DNA of 64,000 nucleotides from Hyphomicrobiales bacterium (GTDB lineage: Bacteria > Pseudomonadota > Alphaproteobacteria > Rhizobiales > Xanthobacteraceae), in assembly GCA_016713235.1 (NCBI GenBank), contig JADJPN010000004.1, positions 248,001 through 312,000 of the forward strand, read 5' to 3'. This document shows positions 1-8,847 of the stretch, piece after piece. The position numbers and the translations under genes were made by a program. The notes under the pieces were generated by a model. It was not told the DNA's origin, ran no database searches, and saw nothing but the letters and a program-made list of their open reading frames with translations. The number at the start of each line of letters is the position of its first letter. Position 1 is the first letter of the stretch.

Positions 1-1
1 G

Positions 2-730
2 CAGTCGGTCGCCAATCTCGCGAAGCCCGCGGAGGTCTCGACCGACGCGCGGCATCTTTCCGAGACGCTCGACGAAGTGATTGCGCGCCGCGAGAAATTC
101 CTCATCAGCTATCAGAACGCGGCTTATGCGAAGCGCTATCGCGATCTGGTCGAAAAGACGCGCGCGACGGAAGCGAAAGCGATGCCGGGCCAGACCGGCC
201 TCACGGATGCCGTCGCGCGCTATCTTTATAAATTGATGGCTTACAAAGACGAGTATGAAGTCGCGCGGCTTTACACCGACGGTACTTTTGCCGAACAGTT
301 GAAGACGACGTTCGACGGCGACCTGAAGAAGAAGGTCTATCTCGCGCCGCCGCTGCTATCGCGCATTGATCCGAACTCGGGCCGCCCGAAGAAGATCGAG
401 TTCGGCGGCTGGATGTTCAAAGCCTTTGGCGTGCTCGCGAAATTCAAGTTCCTGCGCGGCACCGCGCTCGATGTCTTTGGCTATTCGGAAGAGCGTAAGA
501 CCGAGCGCAAACTGATCGCTACGTACGAAGCGATGCTCGGCGATCTACTCGCGAAGCTGAACGCGTCGAATCATGCCGTCGCGGTCGCGCTTGCGGCTCT
601 GCCGGAAAAGATTCGCGGCTTCGGCCCGGTGAAGGCGGCGAGTCTCGTCAAGGTTGAGGCGGAGAAGAAGGCGCTTCTCGCGCGCTTCGAATCTGCCAAA
701 GTGACGCCTGTGCAGGCGGCGGCGGAGTAG
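2..730 (+). CDS. Indolepyruvate ferredoxin oxidoreductase, C-terminal part
   Basis: The frame is open from the left edge, so only the last 242 residues are visible. Motifs such as LYTDGTF, YLAPPLLSRIDP, KKIEFGGWM and LRGTALDVFGYSEE match the C-terminal region (DUF6537-like) of the long fused proteobacterial indolepyruvate ferredoxin oxidoreductases. That family decarboxylates arylpyruvates oxidatively to aryl-acetyl-CoA and passes electrons to ferredoxin. The thiamine-diphosphate and iron-sulfur parts lie outside the window and cannot be checked. A Crp-type regulator starts 14 bases after the stop, and CoA ligases and a Liv-type transporter follow, which fits a role in aromatic ketoacid use. 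Confidence 0.85.
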   Translation, partial: QSVANLAKPAEVSTDARHLSETLDEVIARREKFLISYQNAAYAKRYRDLVEKTRATEAKAMPGQTGLTDAVARYLYKLMAYKDEYEVARLYTDGTFAEQLKTTFDGDLKKKVYLAPPLLSRIDPNSGRPKKIEFGGWMFKAFGVLAKFKFLRGTALDVFGYSEERKTERKLIATYEAMLGDLLAKLNASNHAVAVALAALPEKIRGFGPVKAASLVKVEAEKKALLARFESAKVTPVQAAAE

Positions 731-744
731 TTTAGCATTCGCTT

Positions 745-1419
745 ATGATCACCGCCGAACGCCTGCGCGAGATCGCATTCTGGTCCGCGGAGCTTACCGA
801 AGAAGAGGTCGATCGAGCGCGCCGCGGCGTGACGGAGAAGTCATTCGCGAAGGGCGCATACATTTGTCACAAGGGTGACAGGTTGGATGCTTGGACCGGT
901 GTCGTTTCCGGTCTCGTGCGGCTCGGCACGGTTTCGCAAAAGGGCAAGACGGTCACGCTCGCTGGCATGCGGTCAGGCGGCTGGTTCGGCGAAGGCTCCG
1001 TCCTGAAAAAAGAGGCGCGCCAATACGATCTCGTCGCGCTGCGCGAGGTGAAGCTTGCGCTGATGGGGTCGGCCACTTTCTTCTGGCTGTTCGAAAACAG
1101 CGTCGGCTTCAATCGTTTCCTCGTAAAACAATTCAACGAGCGCATCGGGCAATTCATTGCGCTCGTCGAGTTCGACCGCTCGCTGGACGCGACCGGCAAG
1201 GTCGCGCGCAATATCGCCTGGCTCTGCAATCCGGTGCTGGTGCCGTTAGCCGGCAATCATCTTGACATCACGCAAGAAGAGATTGGCCTGATCTCCGGCG
1301 TGTCCCGTCAGGCGGTCAACGGCGCGCTACAGGTGCTGGAGAGCAAGAAAATGCTTCGCGTGGGACATGGCGGAATCGCCATTCTCGATCTTGCAGCACT
1401 TAGCCGTTACGAAGATTAG
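745..1419 (+). CDS. Crp/Fnr family transcriptional regulator
   Basis: The 224-residue protein has the Crp layout: a cyclic-nucleotide-binding-type beta-roll (about residues 25-125, with GGWFGEGSVL near residue 75), a long dimer helix, and a C-terminal winged helix. The recognition region reads ITQEEIGLISGVSRQAV (about residues 175-191). There is no N-terminal cysteine cluster of the FNR type, so oxygen sensing through a 4Fe-4S cluster is unlikely; the ligand is unknown. It sits directly behind the oxidoreductase and before the CoA synthetase and transporter genes, so local control of this island is plausible but inferred from position only. Confidence 0.85.
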   Translation: MITAERLREIAFWSAELTEEEVDRARRGVTEKSFAKGAYICHKGDRLDAWTGVVSGLVRLGTVSQKGKTVTLAGMRSGGWFGEGSVLKKEARQYDLVALREVKLALMGSATFFWLFENSVGFNRFLVKQFNERIGQFIALVEFDRSLDATGKVARNIAWLCNPVLVPLAGNHLDITQEEIGLISGVSRQAVNGALQVLESKKMLRVGHGGIAILDLAALSRYED

Positions 1420-1619
1420 CCGCGCGCTTTCGCACTGCGAAAGAAAAAACCTGACGCGGCAGCCATAGCCAATCCCGGGAGTGTTTGTCTGTCAAGCGGA
1501 CCCTTGTGGGAGTATGATTTTCCTCCACTCTGCTACGCTTGAAGTGCATGGCCCGGCCGAGAAAGCCGGCGCCGCAATAAGCGAGCGCGGGAAACGCGCC
1601 GGTGTTCGGGGAGAGAAGC

Positions 1620-3596
1620 ATGGCGCAAAACGCCGTCGACAAAACTGTCGATACGTTTCCGAAATTTCTGCTGGTCAACGCGGAAGTGCGCGGCGATCGC
1701 CCGGCTATTCGCGAGAAAGATCTCGGCATCTGGCAAACCTGGACCTGGCGCCAAGTAAAGGAAGAAGTGAAGGCGCTAGCGCTCGGCCTTAAAGAGTTGG
1801 GCATCGAGCGCGGCGACAAGGTTGCGATCATCGGCTCCAACAAGCCGCGGCTTTACTGGTCGATGTGCGCGACGCAATCCATCGGCGGAATACCGGTTCC
1901 GGTTTATCAGGACGCGGTCGCCGACGAGATGGCGTTCGTGCTCACGCATGCGGGCGCGAAAATCGCGATCGTTGAGAATCAGGAGCAGGTCGATAAAGTT
2001 CTTTCCATCTCCGATCAGCTGCCTTCGATCTCGCATGTGATCTACGACGAGCCGCGGGGTTTGCGCGATTACGATCATACGCGGCTGAAGTGGATCAACG
2101 AGGTGCAGGACATCGGCCGCGAGGCGATGGCCTCGAAGTATTCCGGTGATGCGTGGGAAAAGATGATCGCAGAGGGCAAGGGGTCCGATATTGCGGTCAT
2201 TCTCTATACGTCGGGCACGACCGGAAAACCGAAGGGCGTGATGCTGACCAACGATTCGGTCGTGGTCAGTTCGCAGAATGCAAACGCCTTCGACAATCTG
2301 ACCGAAAAAGAAGAAGTGATTGCCTATCTGCCGATGGCATGGGTCGGCGACCACATCTTCTCCTACGCGCAGTCCTACGTTGCCGGCTACACCGTGAATT
2401 GCCCGGAGAGTCCGGAAACGATCATCGAAGACCGCCGCGAGATCGGCACGAGCTACGCCTTCGCGCCGCCGCGCGTATACGAAAATTTGCTGACGCTCAC
2501 CATGGTCCGCATGGAAGACGCAGGCCGCGTGAAGCGCGCAATGTTCCAGTATTTTTTGAAACACGCGCGGGAGTGGGGCGAGAAGATTCTCAATAAAGAA
2601 CCGGTGCCGATCGCCGCGCGGCTCAAATATTGGCTCGGCGAGTTGCTGGTCTATGGACCGATGAAGAACCGCTACGGCTTCACGAATATTCGGGTGGCGT
2701 ACACCGCGGGCGAAGCGATCGGCCCCGAGATATTCCGCTACTACCGCTCGCTTGGGATCAATCTCAAGCAGCTTTACGGCCAGACCGAAGCGGCTGTTTA
2801 CATAACAGCGCAGCCGGACGGCGAGATTTACGCCGACACGGTCGGGAAACCGTCGCCGGATGTAGAGATCAAGATCGAGGACAACGGCGAGGTGCTGTTC
2901 CGTTCGCCGGGCGTTTTCGCCGGTTACTACAAGGACCCCGAAAAAACCGCGGAAACCAAGACTTCCGATGGCTGGGTCAAGAGCGGTGACGCCGGATTCT
3001 TCGATCCGAAGACCGGGCACCTCAAGATCATCGACCGCGCGAAAGACGTGGGCCGCCTCAACGACGGCACGCTGTTCGCGCCGAAATACATCGAGAACAA
3101 GCTCAAATTCTATCCGAACATCAAGGAAGCGGTCGCGCTCGGCGACAAGCGCGATTACGTCACGGTGATGCTGAACATCGATCTGGTGTCGGTCGGCTCC
3201 TGGGCCGAGCGCAACAATGTGATCTACGGCTCGTATCAGGAACTGGCGGCGCATCCGCGCGTCTATCAGATGCTTTCCGAGCACGTCGACGAAGTGAACA
3301 AATCGCTTTCGGAAGAGGGGCCGATGGCAGGCGCGCAGATCAGACGCTTCCTTATTCTTCACAAGGAACTCGACGCCGACGACGGTGAGCTTACGCGGAC
3401 GCAGAAGGTGCGCCGCGGCTTTATCGCCGAACGCTACGGTCCGCTCGCTGAGGGGCTCTACAACGGCGCGCAGGAGGTCGACATCACGACCGAACTCACC
3501 TTCGAGGATGGCCGCAAGGGTAATATCTCGGCGCGCGTGAAAATCGAGGACATGAATGCGCATGCGCCGGCAGCGCCTATGGATAAGGCAGCATGA
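1620..3596 (+). CDS. Long-chain-type acyl-CoA synthetase (AMP-binding)
   Basis: This 658-residue enzyme belongs to the adenylate-forming CoA ligases, which activate a carboxylic acid with ATP to acyl-AMP and then to acyl-CoA. The P-loop signature [15 protein letters not shown], the GQTEAAVY motif, and the core motif [18 protein letters not shown] are all present. The size resembles FadD15-like synthetases. I chose ATG 1620, preceded by GGGGAGAG, over an upstream in-frame start. It overlaps livG by four bases (ATGA), so it is the first gene of the transporter operon. Substrate is unknown; the neighbours (arylpyruvate oxidoreductase, Liv transporter, PaaK-like ligase) point to an imported aryl or branched acid, which is inference. 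Confidence 0.85.
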   Translation: MAQNAVDKTVDTFPKFLLVNAEVRGDRPAIREKDLGIWQTWTWRQVKEEVKALALGLKELGIERGDKVAIIGSNKPRLYWSMCATQSIGGIPVPVYQDAVADEMAFVLTHAGAKIAIVENQEQVDKVLSISDQLPSISHVIYDEPRGLRDYDHTRLKWINEVQDIGREAMASKYSGDAWEKMIAEGKGSDIAVILYTSGTTGKPKGVMLTNDSVVVSSQNANAFDNLTEKEEVIAYLPMAWVGDHIFSYAQSYVAGYTVNCPESPETIIEDRREIGTSYAFAPPRVYENLLTLTMVRMEDAGRVKRAMFQYFLKHAREWGEKILNKEPVPIAARLKYWLGELLVYGPMKNRYGFTNIRVAYTAGEAIGPEIFRYYRSLGINLKQLYGQTEAAVYITAQPDGEIYADTVGKPSPDVEIKIEDNGEVLFRSPGVFAGYYKDPEKTAETKTSDGWVKSGDAGFFDPKTGHLKIIDRAKDVGRLNDGTLFAPKYIENKLKFYPNIKEAVALGDKRDYVTVMLNIDLVSVGSWAERNNVIYGSYQELAAHPRVYQMLSEHVDEVNKSLSEEGPMAGAQIRRFLILHKELDADDGELTRTQKVRRGFIAERYGPLAEGLYNGAQEVDITTELTFEDGRKGNISARVKIEDMNAHAPAAPMDKAA

Positions 3597-4393
3597 GAGC
3601 GCCAGACGAATCCACAATCAAAGCCGGGCAGACCTTGCTTTCGGTAGAGGGCGTTTCGCTGTCGTTCGGCGGCGTGCGCGCGATCACCGATGTGTCCTTC
3701 GACATTCTGAAGGGCGAGATCCGCGCCATCATCGGCCCGAACGGTGCCGGCAAGACGTCGATGCTGAACGTGATCAACGGCTTCTATCATCCGCAGGAAG
3801 GCGAGATCACCTTCAAGGGCATCAAGCGGAAGAAAATGCGCCCGCATGACGCGGCGACCGGCGGTATCGCGCGCACCTTCCAGAACGTCGCGCTGTTCAA
3901 GGGCATGACGACGCTCGACAACATCATGGCCGGCCGCACGCTCAGGATGAAGAAGAATATCTTCTGGCAGTTGCTGCGTTTTGGTCCCGCCGAGCGGGAG
4001 GAGATCGAGCATCGCCACAAGGTCGAAGAGATCATCGATTTCCTGGAGATTCAGCACATTCGCCGCGTGCCCGTAGGCCGCCTGCCATACGGTTTGCAGA
4101 AGCGCGTGGAGCTTGGCCGCGCGCTTGCGATGGAGCCGGAGCTGTTGCTGCTCGACGAGCCCATGGCCGGCATGAACCTCGAAGAAAAAGAAGACATGTG
4201 CCGCTACGTGATCGACGTGAATAATCACTATGGCACCACGATCGCGCTGATCGAACACGACATGGGTGTCGTGATGGATCTGGCGAACCGCGTGGTCGTG
4301 CTCGATTACGGCCAGAAGATCGCCGACGGCACGCCCGATGAGGTGAAAGCCAATCAGGCCGTGATCGACGCCTATCTCGGCGTGGCGCATTGA
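3593..4393 (+). CDS. livG: ABC transporter ATP-binding protein, LivG type
   Basis: The 266-residue ATPase has Walker [10 protein letters not shown] (about residue 49), a Q-loop [10 protein letters not shown], a signature region [15 protein letters not shown] in which the usual LSGGQ is replaced by LPYGLQ, and Walker [11 protein letters not shown]. The [12 protein letters not shown] stretch and the C-terminal [17 protein letters not shown] are typical of LivG in branched-chain amino acid (HAAT family) importers. It forms the ATPase dimer with LivF (8009). It is translationally coupled to the preceding synthetase through an ATGA overlap, and livH follows. The LivG label describes the family; the true substrate may be aromatic. 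Confidence 0.9.
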   Translation: MRAPDESTIKAGQTLLSVEGVSLSFGGVRAITDVSFDILKGEIRAIIGPNGAGKTSMLNVINGFYHPQEGEITFKGIKRKKMRPHDAATGGIARTFQNVALFKGMTTLDNIMAGRTLRMKKNIFWQLLRFGPAEREEIEHRHKVEEIIDFLEIQHIRRVPVGRLPYGLQKRVELGRALAMEPELLLLDEPMAGMNLEEKEDMCRYVIDVNNHYGTTIALIEHDMGVVMDLANRVVVLDYGQKIADGTPDEVKANQAVIDAYLGVAH

Positions 4394-4401
4394 TCGGATA
4401 A

Positions 4402-4465
4402 ACGAAGATGCTCTGCGTAAAACCATACAACATGCTCTGCAAGATCTTCGTAATACCGTTTTACG
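4402..4465 (+). promoter_or_regulatory. Interleaved inverted repeats at the livH start
   Basis: ACGAAGAT (4402-4409) is complementary to ATCTTCGT (4444-4451), and CGTAAAAC (4416-4423) to GTTTTACG (4458-4465). The two pairs interleave with the same 42-base offset, which is the topology of a pseudoknot. A direct repeat ATGCTCTGC (4408, 4432) lies inside, each copy containing a possible start codon. A translational control element is possible but unproven. Confidence 0.3.
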
Positions 4466-5383
4466 AGATGTGGGAGCTGCCCGACATCTTCGTGCAGACG
4501 TTGTGGGAAGGCCTCGTCGGCGGCACGCTTTATTCGCTGATCGCGCTCGGCTTCGTGCTGGTGTTCAAGGCCTCCGGCGTCTTCAACTTCGCGCAAGGCA
4601 TCATGGTCGTGTTTGCCGCGCTCTCGCTCGTCGGTCTGCATACGATCGGCGTGCCGGCGTTTCTGGCGCTCGCGCTCGCAGCGCTCATCATGCTGGTGCT
4701 TGCGATTTCGGTCGAGCGCGTCGTGCTGCGGCCGTTGGTCAATCAGCCCGATATCATTCTTTTCATGGCGACCTTCGGGCTCACATATTTCCTGATCGGT
4801 TTCGGCGAATTGATTTTCGGCGGCGATCCGAAAGTCATGATTACGAAGCAACTTTATATTCCGACCTGGCACCTATTCGATCGATTTCGCGGGCGGCCGT
4901 GTCGAGCTTCAGAAGCTCGATATCACGGCCATGGTGGTTGCGAGTGTCATGGTTGCGGTACTTGCGGTGTTCTTCTCGAAGACGCGCATCGGACGCGCGC
5001 TTCGCGCGGTGGCTGACAGCCACAAAGCCGCGCTATCCGTCGGTATTTCGCTCAATCAAATCTGGATCATCGTCTGGTTCGCGGCAGGCTTGGTCGCGCT
5101 CGTCACCGGCATCATGTGGGGTGCGCGCTCCGAAGTTTCGTTCGCACTCGAGATCGTGGCGCTGAAAGCGTTGCCGGTTCTGATCCTCGGTGGCTTTACG
5201 TCTATCCCCGGCGCGATCGTCGGCGGCCTGATCATCGGCATCGGCGAGAAGGTCGGCGAGCTTTACTGGGGACCGCTGTTCGGCCGCGGTATCGAAAGCT
5301 GGCTCGCCTACATGATCGCGCTGATCTTCCTGCTGTTCAGGCCGCAGGGCCTGTTCGGCGAGAAGATCATCGAGCGCGTCTAA
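4408..5383 (+). pseudogene. livH: ABC transporter permease, LivH type, interrupted by one-base frameshift
   Basis: The first part (to about 4866) encodes the LivH N-terminus with LYSLIALGFVLVFKASGVF; the remainder, from about 4868, continues one frame later with GTYSIDFAGG, RALRAVADSHKAALSVGI and FRPQGLFGEKIIERV. Removing T4867 would restore one frame of about 324 residues, the normal family length. LivH is an inner-membrane permease of branched-chain-type importers, pairing with LivM (5397). Start choice is unsure: ATG 4408, 4432 and 4468 are all possible, and none has a strong ribosome site. The intact flanking transporter genes and the many similar indels in this window favour a sequence error over true loss. 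Confidence 0.85.
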
Positions 5384-5396
5384 AGGAAGTACGAAG

Positions 5397-6473
5397 ATGT
5401 TTTATCGCGAAGCCGGACAATTCAAGACTTCCTACCGCGCCGACATGACGGTGTTTCCGATCACGCAGGATCGGATCGGCATTATCGTAATCCTTTTGAT
5501 CGCCTTCATCGTCATTCCGCTCACCAGCAGTAACTTCATGCTGCACGCGGTGATGATCCCGTTTTTGATCTTCTCGCTAGCGACGATCGGGCTGAACATT
5601 CTCACCGGCTACACGGGGTTGCTGTCGCTCGGTACCGGGGCCTTCATGGGGGTCGGCGCTTACGCCTGTTACAAACTTTCCACCCTCTTCCCGGGCGTCC
5701 ACATTCTGGTCTGGGTCGTTGCGTCCGGCTTCGTGTCGGCGGCGGTCGGCATCGTGTTTGGCCTGCCTTCGCTGCGCATCAAGGGCTTCTACCTCGCGGT
5801 CGCGACGCTGGCCGCGCAGTTCTTTTTGCAGTGGTGCTTCATCCGCATTCCGTGGCTCGTGAATTACAACGTCTCGAACGCGATTGAAGTGCCGCGCCGT
5901 ACCTTGTTCGGCGTTCACATCACCGGCCCGGAGGCGACGCCGCAGGCGCGTTACTGGGTAGTGCTCACCATCGTCGTCGTCATGACGTGGCTCGCGTCCA
6001 ACCTCGTGCGTGGCCGCATCGGCCGTATGTGGATGGCGGTGCGCGACATGGATATTGCCGCCGAACTCATGGGCATCCGGCTCCTGAACACGAAACTGCT
6101 GGCCTTTGCGGTGTCCTCTTTTTACTGCGGCGTTGCCGGCGCGATGCTGGTGTTCCTCTATTACGGTTCTGCCGAGGCGACTGCGTTCTCGATCAACCAG
6201 AGCTTCGCCGTGCTTTCGATGGTGATCGTCGGCGGTCTCGGCAGTTTGCTCGGCTCGTTCATGGGTGCGGCGCTGATCTTCACGCTGCCGATCCTGCTGC
6301 CGCAACTGATGGCGGGCCTGGGTCTTCCGATTCAATCGGCGACCGCCGAGCACATCACATTCATGATCGTCGGTGCGCTCATCATCTTTTTTCTGATTGT
6401 CGAGCCACACGGTCTCGCGCGGCTTTGGCAAATCGCGAAGCAGAAACTGAGGGTGTGGCCTTACCCCTATTAG
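5397..6473 (+). CDS. livM: ABC transporter permease, LivM type
   Basis: The 358-residue protein is highly hydrophobic with about nine to ten predicted membrane segments. It carries the LivM-type stretches LNILTGYTGLLSLGTGAFMGVG, shortened here to LTGYTGLLSLG, FGLPSLRIKGFYLAVATLA and VGGLGSLLGSFMGA. It would form the membrane channel with LivH. An AAGGAAG ribosome site precedes the ATG, 13 bases after the livH stop. The N-terminus (about 25 residues) is polar, as in related Rhizobiales proteins. Substrate specificity cannot be read from the permease. Confidence 0.9.
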   Translation: MFYREAGQFKTSYRADMTVFPITQDRIGIIVILLIAFIVIPLTSSNFMLHAVMIPFLIFSLATIGLNILTGYTGLLSLGTGAFMGVGAYACYKLSTLFPGVHILVWVVASGFVSAAVGIVFGLPSLRIKGFYLAVATLAAQFFLQWCFIRIPWLVNYNVSNAIEVPRRTLFGVHITGPEATPQARYWVVLTIVVVMTWLASNLVRGRIGRMWMAVRDMDIAAELMGIRLLNTKLLAFAVSSFYCGVAGAMLVFLYYGSAEATAFSINQSFAVLSMVIVGGLGSLLGSFMGAALIFTLPILLPQLMAGLGLPIQSATAEHITFMIVGALIIFFLIVEPHGLARLWQIAKQKLRVWPYPY

Positions 6474-6530
6474 GGGCAACGAATTTCCGCGCTTTGTGAG
6501 GCGCTGCAGACCTCATATCCCGCGGTAATA

Positions 6531-6553
6531 CCGGCGCCAACGCCAGGCGCCGG
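6531..6553 (+). other. Intergenic hairpin between livM and the binding protein gene
   Basis: CCGGCGCC (6531-6538) and GGCGCCGG (6546-6553) form a perfect 8-bp stem around a 7-base loop, 58 bases before the binding-protein ATG. No T-run follows, so it is not a standard terminator. mRNA processing or stabilisation to raise binding-protein expression is a guess. Confidence 0.4.
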
Positions 6554-6610
6554 AGAGACAAGACCGGATGCGAAGCCATCGCGCCCGGAAAATTTTGAGG
6601 AGGAAAGAAA

Positions 6611-7945
6611 ATGCGAATGAAAGGACTTCTTGTCGGCGCGGTGCTCGCTTCGACGGCGGCAATGCCCGCCTTCGTATCGAACGCTGCCGCGCAAGATTCA
6701 ATTTATGTTCCGTTGTTCTCGTATCGCACCGGCCCGTTCGCGAACTCGGGCATTCCGATTGCGAATGGTATGTCCGACTACCTGAACATGCTCAACGAGC
6801 GTGACGGCGGCATCGGCGGCGTCAAGCTCAATGTCGAAGAATGCGAAACCGGCTACAACACCGAAAAAGGCGTGGCCTGCTACGAGTCCACGAAGTCGAA
6901 AAATCCGGTTGTCACCAACCCGTATTCGACCGGCATTACGCTCCAGCTCATTCCGAGGGCTTCGGTCGATAAAATCCCGATGCTGTCGATGGCCTATGGC
7001 CTTTCGGCGTCCGCGGTCGGCGAATCCTTCCCGTGGATTTTCAATCCGCCGGCGACCTATTGGGATGGTCTGTCGATGATCATCAAGCACATCGCCGGCA
7101 AGGAAGGCGGCTTCGAGAAGCTCAAGGGCAAGACCATCGGCTACATCTTCTTCGACGGCGGTTACGGCCGCGAGCCGCTGCCGCTGCTCGACATTTTCTC
7201 GAAGAAGTATGGCTTCGAGACGAAGCTCTATCCGGTGCCGCCGGCGGAAATGCAGAATCAGTCGGGCCAGTGGCTTAACGTCCGCAAGGACAAGCCGGAC
7301 TGGATGATCATGTGGGGTTGGGGTGCGATGAACCCGACCGCCGTGAAGGAAGCCGCGCGCATCAAGTTCCCGATGGACAAGTTCGTCGGTGTTTGGTGGT
7401 CGGGCGGCGACGACGACGCGCGTCCTGCCGGCGACGATGCCAAGGGCTATCTGACGCTGAACTTCAACGGCGTCGGCACGCAGTATCCTGCGATCCAGGA
7501 TATCGTGAAGCATATAATCTCGACGGGTAAGACGCAGACCCAACCTGATAAGGTCGGCGAGAACCTCTACAACCGCGGCGTCTACAACTCGATGCTGATC
7601 GCCGAGGCGATCCGCAACGCGCAGAAGATCACCGGCAAGAAGGCAGTGACCGGCGAAGACGTCCGCCGCGGTTTTGAGTCGCTCACCATCACGCAGGCAC
7701 GTTGGAAGGAACTGGGCCTCGAAGGTTTCGGTGCCCCGATCACCAACGTGAACTGCGCCGACCACAACGGTCACCATGCCGCTTACATGCAGCAGTGGAA
7801 CGGCAAGAACTGGGTGAAGATCACCGATTGGATCGCGCCTATGAAGGAAGAAGTCCGTCCGCTGCTCGAAGCCGCGGCCAAGGACTATGTGACCAAGAAC
7901 GTAGGCTGGCCGAAGCGCACGGAACCTTGCGATCGTCCTTCCTAA
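6611..7945 (+). CDS. Periplasmic substrate-binding protein of the Liv-type importer
   Basis: The 444-residue protein starts with a Sec signal peptide (MRMKGLLVGAVLASTAAM, cleaved near NAAAQ at about residue 28) and continues as a type I periplasmic binding protein (Peripla_BP_6 class): YRTGPFANSGIPIANGM, LNERDGGIGGVKL and later FVGVWWSGGDDD. It is larger than classical LivJ/LivK (about 370) and resembles the subfamily found beside CoA ligases in Rhizobiales. A strong GGAGGAAAG ribosome site precedes the ATG. It delivers ligand to LivH/LivM. The ligand is not known; an aromatic or aryl-acid compound is inferred from the gene neighbourhood. Confidence 0.88.
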   Translation: MRMKGLLVGAVLASTAAMPAFVSNAAAQDSIYVPLFSYRTGPFANSGIPIANGMSDYLNMLNERDGGIGGVKLNVEECETGYNTEKGVACYESTKSKNPVVTNPYSTGITLQLIPRASVDKIPMLSMAYGLSASAVGESFPWIFNPPATYWDGLSMIIKHIAGKEGGFEKLKGKTIGYIFFDGGYGREPLPLLDIFSKKYGFETKLYPVPPAEMQNQSGQWLNVRKDKPDWMIMWGWGAMNPTAVKEAARIKFPMDKFVGVWWSGGDDDARPAGDDAKGYLTLNFNGVGTQYPAIQDIVKHIISTGKTQTQPDKVGENLYNRGVYNSMLIAEAIRNAQKITGKKAVTGEDVRRGFESLTITQARWKELGLEGFGAPITNVNCADHNGHHAAYMQQWNGKNWVKITDWIAPMKEEVRPLLEAAAKDYVTKNVGWPKRTEPCDRPS

Positions 7946-7959
7946 CTGACGCTCACGAT

Positions 7960-7991
7960 CCCCGCCCTCGAAAGAGGGCGGGGCTTCTCTC
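7960..7991 (+). terminator. Hairpin terminator or attenuator after the binding protein gene
   Basis: CCCCGCCCTC (7960-7969), loop GAAA and GAGGGCGGGG (7974-7983) form a perfect 10-bp GC-rich stem with a stable tetraloop. Only a weak pyrimidine run follows, so partial termination that lowers livF relative to the binding protein is likely. Confidence 0.6.
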
Positions 7992-8008
7992 CCGAAGGAT
8001 TTTTTCGC

Positions 8009-8839
8009 ATGTCAGCGACCGCAGCCCAGCAGAACAGCGACAACATTCTCGCAATCAACAATATCGAGGTGATCTACGATCACGTGATCCTCGTGTTGAA
8101 AGGCGTTTCGCTGAACGTGCCGAAGAAGGGCATTGTCGCCATTCTCGGCGCGAACGGCGCGGGCAAGACCACGACGCTGAAAGCGATTTCGAATTTGCTG
8201 CATGCCGAGCGCGGCGAGGTTTCCAAAGGCTCGATCATGTTCGACGGCAAGGAAATCCACGACCAGTCGCCGAACGAACTCGTACGCCAGGGCTGCATTC
8301 AGGTGATGGAGGGCCGGCATTGCTTCGCCCATCTCACCATCGAGGAAAATCTGCTTACCGGCGCGTTCACGCGGCGGGACGGACGCGCTGCCATCAAACG
8401 CGATATGGAGCGGGTCTATAATTATTTTCCGCGCTTGCGCGAGCGCAAGAATTCGCTCGCGGGCTATACGTCCGGCGGCGAGCAGCAGATGTGCGCGGTG
8501 GGCCGTGCGCTGATGTCTCGTCCCAAACTCATTCTGCTCGATGAGCCTTCAATGGGTTTGGCGCCGCAGATCGTCGAGGAAATCTTCGACATCGTCAAAG
8601 ACCTGAACGACAAGGAGGGCGTCACCTTCCTGCTCGCGGAGCAGAACACCAACATGGCGCTGAAATATGCGCAGTACGGCTATATTCTCGAAAACGGCCG
8701 CATCGTGCTCGATGGCGATGCCGCGTCGCTGCGCGACAACGAGGACGTAAAAGAGTTTTATCTCGGCGTTTCCGGTGCCGGCCGCAAATCCTTCCGCGAC
8801 GTGAAGCATTATAAGCGCCGCAAGCGTTGGCTGGCGTGA
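8009..8839 (+). CDS. livF: ABC transporter ATP-binding protein, LivF type
   Basis: The 276-residue ATPase has Walker A GANGAGKTT, signature YTSGGEQQMCAVGRAL, Walker B LILLDEPSMGLAP, and the switch region LLAEQNTNMALK. LQVMEGRHCF-like sequence (IQVMEGRHCFAHLT) is typical of LivF. The basic C-terminal tail KHYKRRKRWLA extends beyond classical LivF and marks a Rhizobiales subfamily. AAGGA lies upstream of the ATG. It pairs with LivG and is followed nine bases after its stop by the PaaK-like ligase, completing the transporter set. Confidence 0.9.
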   Translation: MSATAAQQNSDNILAINNIEVIYDHVILVLKGVSLNVPKKGIVAILGANGAGKTTTLKAISNLLHAERGEVSKGSIMFDGKEIHDQSPNELVRQGCIQVMEGRHCFAHLTIEENLLTGAFTRRDGRAAIKRDMERVYNYFPRLRERKNSLAGYTSGGEQQMCAVGRALMSRPKLILLDEPSMGLAPQIVEEIFDIVKDLNDKEGVTFLLAEQNTNMALKYAQYGYILENGRIVLDGDAASLRDNEDVKEFYLGVSGAGRKSFRDVKHYKRRKRWLA

Positions 8840-8847
8840 GTTCTGGA

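Noticed and set aside
1776..3617. Very long open frame antisense to the acyl-CoA synthetase
   Set aside because: Arg/His/Val-rich composition with no known motif; it mirrors the codon bias of the sense gene.
4861..4931. Programmed frameshifting in livH
   Set aside because: No slippery heptamer or downstream stimulatory stem is visible at the site, and many unrelated genes here show the same kind of lesion.
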